Origin: Diospyros lotus
Lineage: Eukaryota > Streptophyta > Magnoliopsida > Ericales > Ebenaceae
DNA length: 64,000 bases
Reading direction: 5' to 3'
Assembly (NCBI RefSeq): GCF_014633365.1
Contig: NC_068339.1
Coordinates: 15,585,925 to 15,649,924, forward strand
Part shown: one piece after another, positions 48,901 to 57,815 of the stretch
Layout of the letters: every line of letters begins with the position of its first letter
Numbering within the stretch: the first letter of the stretch is position 1
Notes under the pieces: model-generated
Databases searched by the model: none
What the model was told of the DNA's origin: nothing
What the model saw: the letters and a program-made list of their open reading frames with translations, nothing else
Program-made: the position numbers and the translations under genes

Positions 48901-51587
48901 GGTGTGCAACATAAGATAAAGAATGTCAGTCTTGAAGAGCTAGGGGCTTAGGGACCCAGTTTGATGAAATGAGATGTCAATCCACTGCCTAAGTTCCCTC
49001 TTTGTTCTCTTCCCAAACCTTCATCTTCTCCTTCTTCCTCCATCTCATATTAGTTTGTCAGCTGTTGAAGGCAGCAATGGCAAGGCTGTTTTTGCTTTAC
49101 TGGACAGAGTATGATCTTACCAGGACTTTTCTTCTCTCACAGGCCTCCTTCTAGGGGTCAAAACTTTAGGAAGAGTTTGGTACTATTTTTATGTGATGCC
49201 ACTTCCCATTTTTATTAAGTTTTTCGAACTTTTCATTTTCCTTTTTGGCTACTTTGTGGAAGTCTCAAAGACTCAAAAAGATATCAGTCTTTTTCCGATT
49301 TGGCAGTGGACTCTCATCCCCACCTTTTACCTATTTGTCAGTGACACAACCAAAAATTTTCATCTATATCCCCCTTGTTATCTCCACATCTATTGACACT
49401 TGTGGCTTGTATTACAATATGTTATACATATACATATACATATACATATACCATCCAAGATTTGCCATCACTAATGAAGATGTCTACCAATCTCTTGATG
49501 GATTTCTAGTTTTCTTAAATCGTTACTTTCTTGAATTTGCAAATTTGTTCCGTAAAATTGGAGATGGTTGTCTATGATCAATGCCTCCTTAGATGCTATT
49601 CGAGATTCCATGCCTCCCTTGCCAATGGTGGGTTAGCTTGACCTCCCCCAGTGGCTTCTAGAGAGGAATGGTATTGTTTCAATCGGGGAGGCCTTCAAGG
49701 CCTTGTCTCCTCAAAATGATAGGGTGCCTTGGTGCGATCTTGTCTGGCATAGCTCAGGGATCCTAGCATTTGCCTTCATTCTTTGCCTGGCTATCAAGGA
49801 GCATCTATCGACTCTTGATCGCCTCAATATGTATTTGCCTTTCCCAAACCGATGTTTCTTATGTCATGAGGTTGCAGAAAAGCATAGTCACCTATTCTTT
49901 GAGTGCCCCTATTCAAAGTTGATCGTCGTCCTCTTCCAGAGATGGGCTAAATATAGTTGGCCCTGGTGTCACTGGAATAGCAAGGTGTGTTGGGCCTCCA
50001 GAAGATGGAGTGGAAAGCACCCATGGTAGGTGGGCAACCGTCATGTTCTTCAAGGCATGGTCTACTACATATAGTGCGAAGACAATAACCGATGTTTCCG
50101 TGGTTAGGAGCGTTCAATAGACCAATTGGCTCATCTGATCCAGAACGTCGTTTGGATGCACTTATCTACTCTTCAATTCACCCAGTCTCTTCAGGGGTTG
50201 GACTTCATCCACTTATGGTGCCTCTCCCTAGGTTGTCTTAGATGGCCTGTAGCTTTTTTAGGGATTCTGCCCTTTAAATCCCTATATCTCTGGTATGTGT
50301 TTAGTAACTTTAGTTTTTTCTTATGCTTTTGTTTCTTGCTCGAGGTATGCCCTACCTTTGCTTGTGTATAGTTTCACTTTTTTTGTGTTATGAATTTTTC
50401 AGTTACAGAAAAAAAAAAAAAAAAAAACAATTAAGTATTCAATAACAAAGTAATTGTGACTTATGTTTTTAGGTACTGAGAAGTCTTAAATCCTTGGGAT
50501 TATCACCCTTGCGTGATCCCCCGTCGCTCGTGCCCTCTATTTTAGAAGATGAGGTAAATCGCAGGTAGAGCTTTTGTCTCACTGCACAAGGCAAGAAATC
50601 GAACCTACGACCTACTGGTGCGAATTCCAGCTTATCGTGACCCAACCACTTGACTTGTGCCTTAGGGGCAAAAGTCTTAAATCCTTACTTTTCATTGAGG
50701 GGTTTTGTTGTTCAAGGTTGATTCTGGTATCACTAATTAGTAACGGAGTTGACACGAGTCATTGAATAATCTCTTTTCAGCGGTCTTCATTTTTTTATTT
50801 ACATACATGATTTTTCCTAATTAGTCGTGTTTCTATATTATACAAGTTGATTTCACAATATCAATTATAGTAATGGAAAACAGTTATATCAATTATCTTC
50901 ATTCACCGCCCTCTCATAAAAAAATTTCATATGAAAACGGTGTTAAAACTTTATCTGAACATTCACTTGTTGGAGGGTTGTGTCACAAAGGGCATCTGGC
51001 ATAAAGTTCTACCACATAGTTATTTGCATGGATTTGTATTGTCAATATGATTTTTAGAAATTAATTAACATTTTAAATGGCGTGACACGTATCCTGATAA
51101 GGTACATTTGATAAATATAATTTTACCAAAGTAGAAATAGGACTAATATCTGATCTTTCAACCATAAAAAAAAAAAAATACAAATACCATGAAATCTCGA
51201 ACCTAAAGATCAGATCAACTAAAAATGACTATTTAAGCTGGTTAAAAGTAATAAGAACCCGGATCAGGTAAAACGAATAAACCCATGCAACTGCCAAGTA
51301 TGAGGACCAGATCAAAACAAGTACCTGTAAGGCCTGTACAAAGGTTAGCACCACCACCACCCAATACATTCTTTAGAAACAACTGTATGCAGAACAATGA
51401 GGGTAATGGGGAAAAGCAAGAAACCCTAGCCAGGTAAAGCGCAAGAAGATCCGAGAAAAGCGAATAGAAATTGTAGAAAGTGGAAAGAAAAGCTGTGGAG
51501 AACAGTACCTTTCTCGCCGGCATCACTGTCCTTGCGCTTGAGAATCTTCCTCACATATTTCCTGTTCAAGAAATTAAACTTAAACAT
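34834..51587 (-). CDS. Nucleotide-sugar transporter-like protein (drug/metabolite transporter superfamily, TPT/NST type)
   Basis: Multi-pass membrane carrier expected in Golgi or ER, exchanging a nucleotide sugar or related metabolite; the substrate cannot be read from the sequence. Seven exons join in frame with GT-AG borders: 51587-51509, 47114-46966, 46859-46651, 46564-46471, 36738-36572, 36457-36287 and 35116-34834, giving 383 aa. After a basic N-terminus come hydrophobic helices starting at WGPTAALTFNFLVSV. Family-typical blocks include VSLKYN/SVGFYQMAKIAVTP across the exon 3-4 join, NKILWSNLQQQENWTALALMW across 5-6, and TSATTHVVLGQFKTC in exon 7. The tail is hydrophilic. The start was chosen at the first ATG of exon 1, whose frame runs into exon 2. 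Intron 1 is 4.4 kb and intron 4 is 9.7 kb, both filled with transposons, yet the coding sequence is uninterrupted. Confidence 0.88.
36905..37966 (-). mobile_element. Copia deletion derivative with gag start (1.06 kb), in transporter intron 4
   Basis: LTRs at 36905-37140 and 37734-37966 begin TGAAGAA and end TCTACA. They are flanked by identical 5-bp duplications TTATG (36900-36904 and 37967-37971). A degenerate initiator-Met primer site (CGTATTAGAGC) lies inside the right LTR, and a polypurine tract (AGCTTGAGGGGGCG-like) lies beside the left LTR, so the element reads on the minus strand. The 593-bp interior keeps only the first part of a copia gag (37689-37432, with FICDSGKDDYFSGEALKP and WIINSMTNEVGENL). 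No pol remains. The LTRs differ substantially and contain (CA)n runs, so the insertion is old. Confidence 0.85.
38113..38300. repeat. Two-copy tandem duplication, period about 97 bp
   Basis: The block from GGTTAGAGCAACAAGTTACT to the TATATATGCA run is repeated immediately as GGTCAGAGCAACAAGTTACT, with few changes apart from the length of the TA run. Confidence 0.75.
38857..42284 (-). mobile_element. Gag-only LTR retroelement (LARD-like, 3.43 kb) in transporter intron 4
   Basis: LTRs at 38857-39188 and 41955-42284 run TGTCACATTC to GTTGTGACA. Identical 5-bp duplications TTAGT flank them at 38852-38856 and 42285-42289. A polypurine tract (AAGGGGAGGGGAA) abuts the left LTR and a degenerate initiator-Met site (TGATATCAGAG) abuts the right LTR, so transcription is on the minus strand. 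A leader of about 1.4 kb precedes a gag-like frame (40526-39294). There is no protease, integrase or reverse transcriptase. About ten substitutions separate the LTRs by eye (roughly 3%). It probably needs enzymes from a related Ty3/gypsy element. Confidence 0.9.
39294..40526 (-). pseudogene. Gag-like frame with four in-frame TAG codons
   Basis: A single minus-strand frame runs from ATG at 40526 to TAA at 39296-39294 (411 codons). It is broken only by TAG codons at 40460-40458, 40349-40347, 39992-39990 and 39629-39627. The retrotransposon gag signature WWIRRCERMF with YLDGVADAWF lies at about 40080-39993. Downstream parts are acidic, then Lys-rich at the C-terminus. The related gag at 43033-43960 has glutamine in place of the third TAG. 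There is no zinc knuckle and no pol. Confidence 0.7.
42785..42970 (+). repeat. 30-bp minisatellite, six copies, in the gypsy-like leader
   Basis: Six tandem units of 30 bp (one of about 27), consensus GGAGGCTGTTCCAGAGCCAA followed by TYGATTMTTA, lie between the primer site and the gag start. Units differ at a few positions each. As 30 is a multiple of 3, the minus strand stays open through it, which gives a spurious repetitive frame. Confidence 0.85.
43033..43960 (+). pseudogene. Ty3/gypsy-type gag fragment
   Basis: From ATG at 43033 the frame meets TAG at 43105-43107 and TGA at 43126-43128, then stays open to 43542. A one-base deletion near 43535 shifts it to the frame starting at 43539, which runs to the TRIM junction. 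Family motifs are visible: RWWIRRCERFF, AYLNDMANAWFQGW, then a DFCDRFSER block and an SFISSLNDELRPTV block of the retrotransposon gag domain. Nucleocapsid and pol are absent. Confidence 0.75.
43961..44378 (+). mobile_element. TRIM (terminal-repeat retrotransposon in miniature)
   Basis: Direct repeats of 137 and 138 bp, 43961-44097 and 44241-44378, start TGTTATGATCCACT and end GGTTGTAACA, with TGTTA/TAACA inverted tips. An initiator-Met primer site (TGGTATCAGATCC) follows the first LTR immediately. The interior is only 143 bp, GC-rich and non-coding. The flanks (TCGAT before, AATAA after) do not match, and the sequence after it no longer continues the gag into which it abuts, so a rearrangement followed or accompanied insertion. 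Confidence 0.8.
44785..44960. mobile_element. hAT-type MITE (176 bp)
   Basis: The ends CAGTGAAGCACGGAAA and TTTCCGTGCAACCTAG are inverted copies apart from short differences near the tips. Exact 8-bp duplications GATTGTAC occur at 44777-44784 and 44961-44968. The interior is filled with GAAACGTTTC-like palindromic words. Confidence 0.8.
45077..45460 (-). other. Unrecognised 127-codon open frame in transporter intron 4
   Basis: The frame encodes a mixed-composition peptide with SNCFRCLDNEINARRLGEGF and LELFVEEHEKKDF. I do not recognise it, and it lacks low-complexity sequence or transposon motifs. It could be a captured gene fragment or chance. No splice context or partner exon was found. Confidence 0.2.
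47358..47995 (+). mobile_element. Cassandra-type TRIM carrying 5S rRNA-like sequence in its LTRs
   Basis: LTRs of about 226 bp, 47358-47583 and 47771-47995, run TGTAATACCCCAAGAG to GGGATGTTACA. Each contains a 5S rRNA-derived segment with the internal promoter words AAGTTAAGCGTGCTTG and GATGGGTGACCTCTTGGGAAG (about 47461-47525 and 47871-47937). The primer site GTAGTATCAGAGTCGA follows the first LTR and a polypurine tract (AAAATGGGAGAA) precedes the second. The flanks CAGAG (47353-47357) and CAGGG (47996-48000) are a near-identical target duplication. It lies in intron 1 of the transporter gene, opposite to its transcription. It has no coding capacity. Confidence 0.92.
48547..48843 (-). mobile_element. 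Solo LTR (297 bp)
   Basis: The sequence runs TGAAAGAATTAG to CTTCTTCCAACA on the plus strand (TGTTGGAAGAAG to CTAATTCTTTCA on the minus strand). Identical 5-bp flanks TGTAT lie at 48542-48546 and 48844-48848. No interior or second LTR is present, as expected after recombination between two LTRs. Strand is inferred from a TATATAAG-like box on the minus strand. Confidence 0.6.
49600..50428 (+). mobile_element. LINE 3' fragment with poly(A)
   Basis: The plus strand at 49703-50029 encodes a zf-RVT-like region typical of the C-terminus of plant L1-type reverse transcriptases. It shows DLVWHSSGI, a DRLNMYLPFPNRCFLCHEVA block and KHSHLFFECPYSKL. Stops and frame changes are present on both sides. 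A run of about 18 A ends the element near 50427. It is 5'-truncated and lies in intron 1 of the transporter gene, antisense to it. Confidence 0.7.
50496..50671 (-). mobile_element. tRNA-derived SINE with 15-bp target duplication
   Basis: Read on the minus strand it contains a B box GGTTCGATTTC and an A-box-like CAAGTGGTTGGGTCACG. Exact 15-bp duplications AAGTCTTAAATCCTT flank it at 50481-50495 and 50672-50686. The 3' end lacks a poly(A) tail, unlike the other two SINEs in the window. It lies in intron 1 of the transporter gene, on the same strand as the gene. Confidence 0.85.
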
Positions 51588-51858
51588 CCTCCCCTCAGAA
51601 CATTCGCTAGGCCTCTCTCCCCTTTACGGCGAGAAGTTCAGCAATTCAAGTGCAATGTAAAGAAGCAGAAAGCAAGCCAGCGAAGTAGACTCGAAATCAG
51701 CAGAACAAAGGGAACAAAATGCCAGATTGAAGTGCAGAGAGAGAAAGAGAGACAGTGGGGCACGTGGAAATCGAAGAGAGTCTTGAAAGTGTCGGTTCAG
51801 AGACACAGCAGCGGATTGATTTGAGCAAATCACGCTCCCCTCTAGGCCCAACGCCCCC

Positions 51859-51867
51859 TTTTATATA
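51859..51867 (-). promoter_or_regulatory. Probable TATA box of the transporter gene
   Basis: On the minus strand TATATAAAAGGGGGCG lies about 270 bp before the start codon at 51587, implying transcription from about 51835. A site-II-like TGGGCC word lies just downstream. The (TA)n microsatellite beyond it merges with the box. Confidence 0.5.
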
Positions 51868-52352
51868 TATATATATATATGTGTATATGTATATGTATAT
51901 GTATGTGTGTGTGGGGGGGGATTGACAATATTTGACGTCTCAAAGCAGTGAGGCCCCAGTGGAATGAAGTATGCTATTGCAAAATTATTATCTCGTAACA
52001 CCACACAATAATACCTTAATATCATAAATAACCCTTTTCAAATTGTACACAAAATAATTTATTAATTTATTATCTCAACTTGTTTGCCCCATCGTCACCT
52101 CATATTATAATTTATGGGTATTTCTACGCTCTTTAAAAGTTTGAGGGCTTCTTAATTATTTTCCAATAAGTGAATAACCTTTCGGTTATTTTTTAAAACT
52201 CCAAGGACTTTTCTGCAGTTTTCTAGACATCGAGAACCTTTACCTTTTCGTGATTCCTAGAAACTGAAGGGCTAATAAAGTAAAAAGGAAAACATATATA
52301 TCAGTATTATTTTATGTCAAATTGAGTCAATTAAGGGATCTAAACTCTCTTA
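51868..52352. other. Upstream region of the transporter gene with (TA)n/(TG)n microsatellite
   Basis: Positions 51862-51912 hold alternating TA and TG runs ending in a G run at about 51913-51920. The rest is AT-rich with no gene. Confidence 0.6.
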
Positions 52353-52911
52353 GGCCCGTTTGTTGCGGCTTAATTAAAGAAATTATAAGTTATACCTTCT
52401 TAGATTATAGCTTCTAAAGCTTAGAATAAGTTGTAGTTAAGTAGTTGTGGTATTTGATATCATAAGCTTTAAAATAACTTATTTTTGTATAATTGTCCAT
52501 AATACCCTTAGTAGTTATAAAATGATAATTTAAAAATTAATTAGTGTATATGTATAAGATTCAAGTGTTATAAAAAAATTAATTAAAGTATAGAGAGAGA
52601 AGAAGATGACGAGAGAGAGGAAGAGATCTGAAAATGAAAATGACGGTAGAAAAGAAAAACCCATGATTGCGTAGACAATAGAATAATTATTTACTAAAAA
52701 TAAGGGTAAAATTGTCATAAAAATATAATTATTTAAGCATAAGTTGTAAAAGCTGGGGTACCCCAACTTTGAAAAAATCATATTCTACCCCTTCTAAAAG
52801 CTAGTAGAAATTATAAGTTACAATTATATAAACTAAAACAAACACTACATCTCAACTTTTTTGAAGTTATAAGCTATAAGTTACAACTTTTAAACTACAA
52901 CAAACAGGGCC
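52353..52911. mobile_element. PIF/Harbinger-type MITE (559 bp)
   Basis: The ends GGCCCGTTTGTTGCGGCTTAA and (reverse complement) GGCCCTGTTTGTTGTAGTTTAA are terminal inverted repeats, each flanked by TTA (52350-52352 and 52912-52914). A TTA duplication and these ends fit Tourist/PIF-Harbinger elements. Subterminal TTATAAGYTA words recur in both orientations. There is no coding capacity. Confidence 0.75.
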
Positions 52912-52914
52912 TTA

Positions 52915-54540
52915 TTCATTTAAACCTCTTTCTCTTGTTTTTAATATTTGCGATTCATTATTTTCTATGTAAAAAATTATATTTTCACTTTTTAAAAATT
53001 AAGTAATGACTCAATTAAATTCAATCACTATCTTCTCACACACATATATATATATATATTTATTTTTTTCCTTCCATCTCTTATTGTTTATTTATTTTTT
53101 TTATATATATCTTCTTGTTTGGTTAACCTCAGTAATTGTAGAAGTTCACTTAGCAACGATCATTGTTAGTAATTTTTTAATTATTTAAAATAAAAATGTG
53201 AGTAAAACATGAGAGAAAATAATATAAAGATAAAATAATTAATTTAACTTAATTTTTAATGTTATTAGAGATTATTGTGGTTTCTCAGAATAAAGTGAAG
53301 ATTCATGGAATGGATCATTACTTATTTTAATTAATTATAGTTAATACCCTTAGAAGTACAAAAATTATTGAGATCGTATAAGTTGACCCTTATTATGATC
53401 TTAGAGTTACACTGTTACATGATGCATATTTGAGTCTTGTAAATCACGATTGAAAAATATTTTTTAATTGAATTTTTGGAAAGTCATCGTGAGGCAGGTT
53501 GTTTAACTTATTATTTTTTGTTTCAAGCTTATAAGCATTTTTACTAATAAGTTGCGTAAAATTTAAAAAGTTAGCACTTGAATTAATAACATGTTTGGAT
53601 GAATGTAGTTTAAATAATTATTTATATAATTACGTGTTTGATTTGAAAAAGTTAATAAATTATCTTAACTTAACAAAAATACTAAAATTGACATATTGCT
53701 GAATAATACAAATAAAATCTATAAAATATTAATTTTTAATGAAAAAATTATAAATTAATGTCCAACTAATAAAATTATTAAAATTACATGTTGATAAATT
53801 ATACATAATTATTAAAAATATATATTAATACAATATATATGTGTTAAATATATACATATTTATAGAGATATTGAAAACGTCGATAGAGGTGACGGACAAT
53901 AGAGGCATTGGTAGTGGATGATGTCAACAGGCAATGGAAAAGGCGATGACAAACAAAATACAGATGAATAAAAATGATAGGTCGATGTTAAAGATATGAT
54001 AGTTGTTTGAGAATAAAATTATTATGTTGCCCATAAAAATACCTAAGATGATGGTGAATTTACTTTTTAAAATAATTATTAATTTTAACTATTTTGAAAA
54101 TTCTTAAATTTGTGATCTTAATATGTGGTGATTATAGTATGATTGATAACAATAAAATCACATAACCACAAGGAATAAGAGAAATTTATAAATGCTCAAC
54201 TTTAAAGAGCCCAATCCTCTATCTCAAGACTCAACTTGAGGTTTCACTAAGAGAAATCAACATTACCCTTTAATTGAAGTTATAATTAACATATAATCCC
54301 TTACCTAAGTAAAAATCACTAGTGCAATACTAGCAAATACAATTCATTCGCATAACAAGTAAGTAAAAATAACAAACTTATAATCGGAGACAATTATAAA
54401 TAAGGTACCAATGGTTGAGAATTTTAACAATTAGCACACTTCTAGCACTTTCTAAGCCTCCATACTTACCCTATATATATATCTCTCTTTAAAACAAATT
54501 AATAATTAAATAAATGGTTAATATGAAGTTTGAAATTAAA
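52915..54540. other. AT-rich intergenic DNA
   Basis: No gene was recognised. The stretch 54130-54310 resembles an LTR remnant of the kind seen near 34189 (TTTCACTAAGAGAAAT after a CTCAACTTGAGG palindrome), but no ends could be set. Confidence 0.5.
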
Positions 54541-54544
54541 AAAA

Positions 54545-55145
54545 TTGTCTAGACTTTTTTCAAACAATAAGGAACAAAATAAGGAAACATGTATCAAAAT
54601 AACTCATATTTAATTTAAAATAAATTTACTTTTTATATGAGAAAATAATATTTAAAATTTTAAATATAAGCTTTTGAGATATAAATGATTAAAATAAAAA
54701 AACATGTCTAAAAATAATTAATCCTTAATTCAAAATAAATTTACTTTTTCATGATAAATCAATATTTAAAAATTCAAATATAAGTTTTTGAGATATAAAT
54801 GATTAAAACAATAAAACATGTATAAAAATAACTCACATTTAATTCAAAATAAATTTATTTTTTCATAATAAATAAGTACATTTATTGATATATGAAAATT
54901 TAAATATAAAATTTTGAGACATAAATGATTAAAATAAGAAAATATGTCTAGAAATAATAATTATTTAATTAAAAATAAAATTATTTTTTGCATTAGTAAG
55001 AAATGCATTTATCTATATATGAAAATTAATACATAAACCTCTGAGACATAAATGATTAAAATAAGGAAACATGTATAAATACAACTCACATTTAATTCAA
55101 AATAAATTAATTTTTTGTACTCACTTTTAATTTAAAATAATTATT
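54545..55145. repeat. Tandem repeat, period about 114-127 bp, 4-5 copies
   Basis: A block containing GAGAYATAAATGATTAAAAT, then AAACATGT and a TTCAAAATAAATTWAYTTTTT stretch recurs starting at 54676, 54790, 54916 and 55043. A partial copy precedes these near 54566. Units vary in length through small indels. Composition is about 80% A+T. Confidence 0.8.
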
Positions 55146-56905
55146 TGTATATGAATAGAAAATATATTTATATTATAAAAATATTTTTATTATTATTAAA
55201 ATCTTATTTACTTGAAAAAGGTAGGAATAATAACATATTCAATTAACGAAATAAGGTAGGAATAATTTATTTGAAAAACGTGGGAGTAATTTTTTGAAAA
55301 CATTGATAAAATAACTTATAAGTTCAATAATATTTAAACTCTTAAAATTTTAATAAATTTATAATTAAATAAGGTTATAATTTATAAGTTAAAAAAAAAT
55401 TATAAACGATCAAAATGGAGCACAAAACACCGTTATAATAAAATGAGTCATGCTACTTGTGTATTACTTTTGTATATTTTGAGCTATACAAAAATAGTAT
55501 TATGACTAAAATACCTCTCGTCTCCATATAATTCACGTGTCTTTATGCGGCTCATAAAATATTTTGTTATCGTTAATACATCTTTATATAGTTAAAGGTG
55601 TACACAAAGAGATATAATAATAATATTTTTCTAATAAAATTGATGTGACTCTATGTGTCACATGCAGTTGATTTGGACCTCGTCCATTATGTTTCGTGTC
55701 CTTGTAAAATGTATTTTACCTTTTTAATTTCGAGAAAAGCAATTAATAAGCGGTTTGTAAAAAAAAATAAATTCTGTCCATCTCCGCTTCCCTACCCAAC
55801 AGAATCCTCTCATTCTCCAGCTCATATTCAGCCGTCGAAGCTATCTCCATTACCGGTTCCTCCTTAATCGTCGGCGGGCATTTGCAGCAGCCACGATCCG
55901 GCGACGACGGAGGCGCGGGGAAGTTCATGCAACCGCTGCACCGCCGCCACCTGAAAATATGGTAAAATTTCGCTGTTAGGAGTAGCACCGTCTTTAGTGA
56001 TTTATCTTTTTTGGGTTCTGTTGAGTCTGGGGTTCTCACATAGAAAAAATGGTAAAACCAGACAGTGTTTATGTTCGCGGATAGATAAACTTATGCACTG
56101 TTCTAATAAGAATTTTGGAAGCCTGAAATTGAAATGGGGACTTGGAGGAGGTCAAAGGGTTTTCCTTTCTTGTTATTGTTATTAGTTTTTTGGATCCAGA
56201 ATAAAGCAAAGATTTTACGCCAGTTATGTTTATATCTAGAAATTGTAAGGAAGGGGAAAGGAAATAATCACTTGTGGAAGGAAAGAAAAGGAAAAGCAAA
56301 AGCAAATAATCACTGTTGCTAAATTTTGTGTGTTGGAAAACAAGCAGCTTGAACATCTGTTTTAGGTTTATAGATTGGGAAATGGTTTTTTGTATCTAAC
56401 ATTTGATTGCATTTTTCAAATTTTATGTGAAAAATGAAACTGGAGATTTTGTGGAAAAGTGAAGATGGAAAACTGGAAAACATTTGCACAACTAAATAAC
56501 CTCCCTCCCGACGCAACAGAACTCCCTTCCCTCCATTCATCTTCATTGTTTCCCCTTTACCTGGAGCTCTTCTTCATCGTCAAAGCTCTATCCCTTCATT
56601 ACCGGTTCCTCCTACATCATCAATGGTCTTCATCCCTCCTATTTTGCATGGAAAAAATCCTTCTGTTCGAATGGGAGAAACCCTTTTCTCTCACTTCTCG
56701 CTTTCAAATCCATGCTGTTGATCCCTCCTCTACCCTTTTCCTCTTCATTTGCTAGCCCATTTGCTCTGTTTGCCAACCCCCTTTCTCACTTTAGGGTCTT
56801 CTATTTTTCGATCTATTTAGCATTCATGTTCTCTGTTCTGATTAGCCATGGAGGTTTGTTGATTATGTGTTGATTGCATATGTTTTCACATCTCACATTC
56901 ATTGT
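55146..56905. other. Left flank of the copia element, with a possible terminal exon
   Basis: AT-rich to 55640, then a GC-richer segment from 55780 to 55960. A segment at 56505-56640 partly resembles 55790-55870 and shares the exact word ATTACCGGTTCCTCCT, so part of this flank is duplicated. No complete gene can be assembled here. Confidence 0.4.
55864..55950 (-). CDS. Possible last exon of an unidentified gene
   Basis: On the minus strand the acceptor-like CATATTTTCAG is followed by 28 sense codons with GC-rich third positions (VAAVQRLHELPRASVV, then a short hydrophobic end) and TAA at 55866-55864. The sharp rise in GC and the clean acceptor suggest coding. No upstream exon was recognised between here and the copia insertion at 56906. 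The family is unknown to me, and chance or a pseudogene is quite possible. Confidence 0.25.
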   Translation of the reverse strand: MAAVQRLHELPRASVVAGSWLLQMPADD

Positions 56906-57730
56906 TGTTGTGTTTGTGCCTTGCAAAACAACCAGAAAAACAGATCGTTAGGGCAAAGAAAATAGCAAAAACAGTATGTAAAATGGACTAACAGCAAGCT
57001 GAAAAATAAGAACAGTAAACTCCCTTTAGGCGTTCGAAAATGAGGAAGAAGAAGGTGGATTTTCAAGGCTCAGCGTTGATCGGTTCGACACCCACAAAAG
57101 ATAACCAAGAATCGGTTCCAAGCACAACTCAAGAACCGCATTCAATCAACACCCAAAACTGCCTTAAACACAAAACCCACAACCGAGAATCGCACACCCA
57201 CACAAGGACGAAGAAACCCCACCAAGGAGAACCCTCTTCTCACTCTCGGCTCTCTCTCTCTCTCTTCACTCTCTCATTCTCCTCTATTTGGCGCTTCCTA
57301 TATCCCCGATTTAAAGATCCAGATAACTCCCAAGAACTAGGAAAGATCTCTCCAAGGATGAGGATAACCATCAGGATATCCGAAACGATTGAGATAAGAT
57401 AAGGGAAGCAGAAAACAAACCTGCGTAGGAATCGGCTAGGAGAATAGAACTGAAGAAGCTAGGTCAAACAAGGACTTATATATGTGGGCTTTTAGATAAG
57501 GCAGTGGGCTTGTGAAGAAATGGGCTTGGTCTTTGTGTTGAGCAGCTGGGCCAAGCCCAGCTTTCCTCAAAACCAAAATAAATGTGCTTGGGCCATCTTC
57601 TTGATGGGCCACCTCTTTGTGGGATTGAACCTCTCAATATAACTATCAATCCTGGGCCGAGGCCTATGATAGATAACTTACCTGACCAAAACATCATCGC
57701 CTTGGACTTGTTGGGTGTCACACCTCAACA
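56906..57730 (-). repeat. 3' LTR of the copia element
   Basis: This 825-bp LTR contains a short (CT)n run at about 57246-57263 and a TTGTTGGGTGTCACACC end. On the minus strand its transcription start region should lie near TATATAAG (about 57475-57482). Confidence 0.9.
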
Positions 57731-57815
57731 AATCTCCACCTTGATACCTAACAAGGCCTGCACACAAACAAACGAATTTATTAGTTGACACAAGTACCAA
57801 ACCGATTGAAAAAAT

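Noticed and set aside
8451..51587. A functional gene cluster linking HD-Zip, TBL, PIN2 and the nucleotide-sugar transporter
   Set aside because: The four families have separate roles, and nothing in spacing, orientation or shared elements indicates co-regulation.
57040..57402. Open frame within the copia LTR, repeated at 62699-62977
   Set aside because: It is LTR sequence on the strand opposite to the element's transcription, with no protein features.
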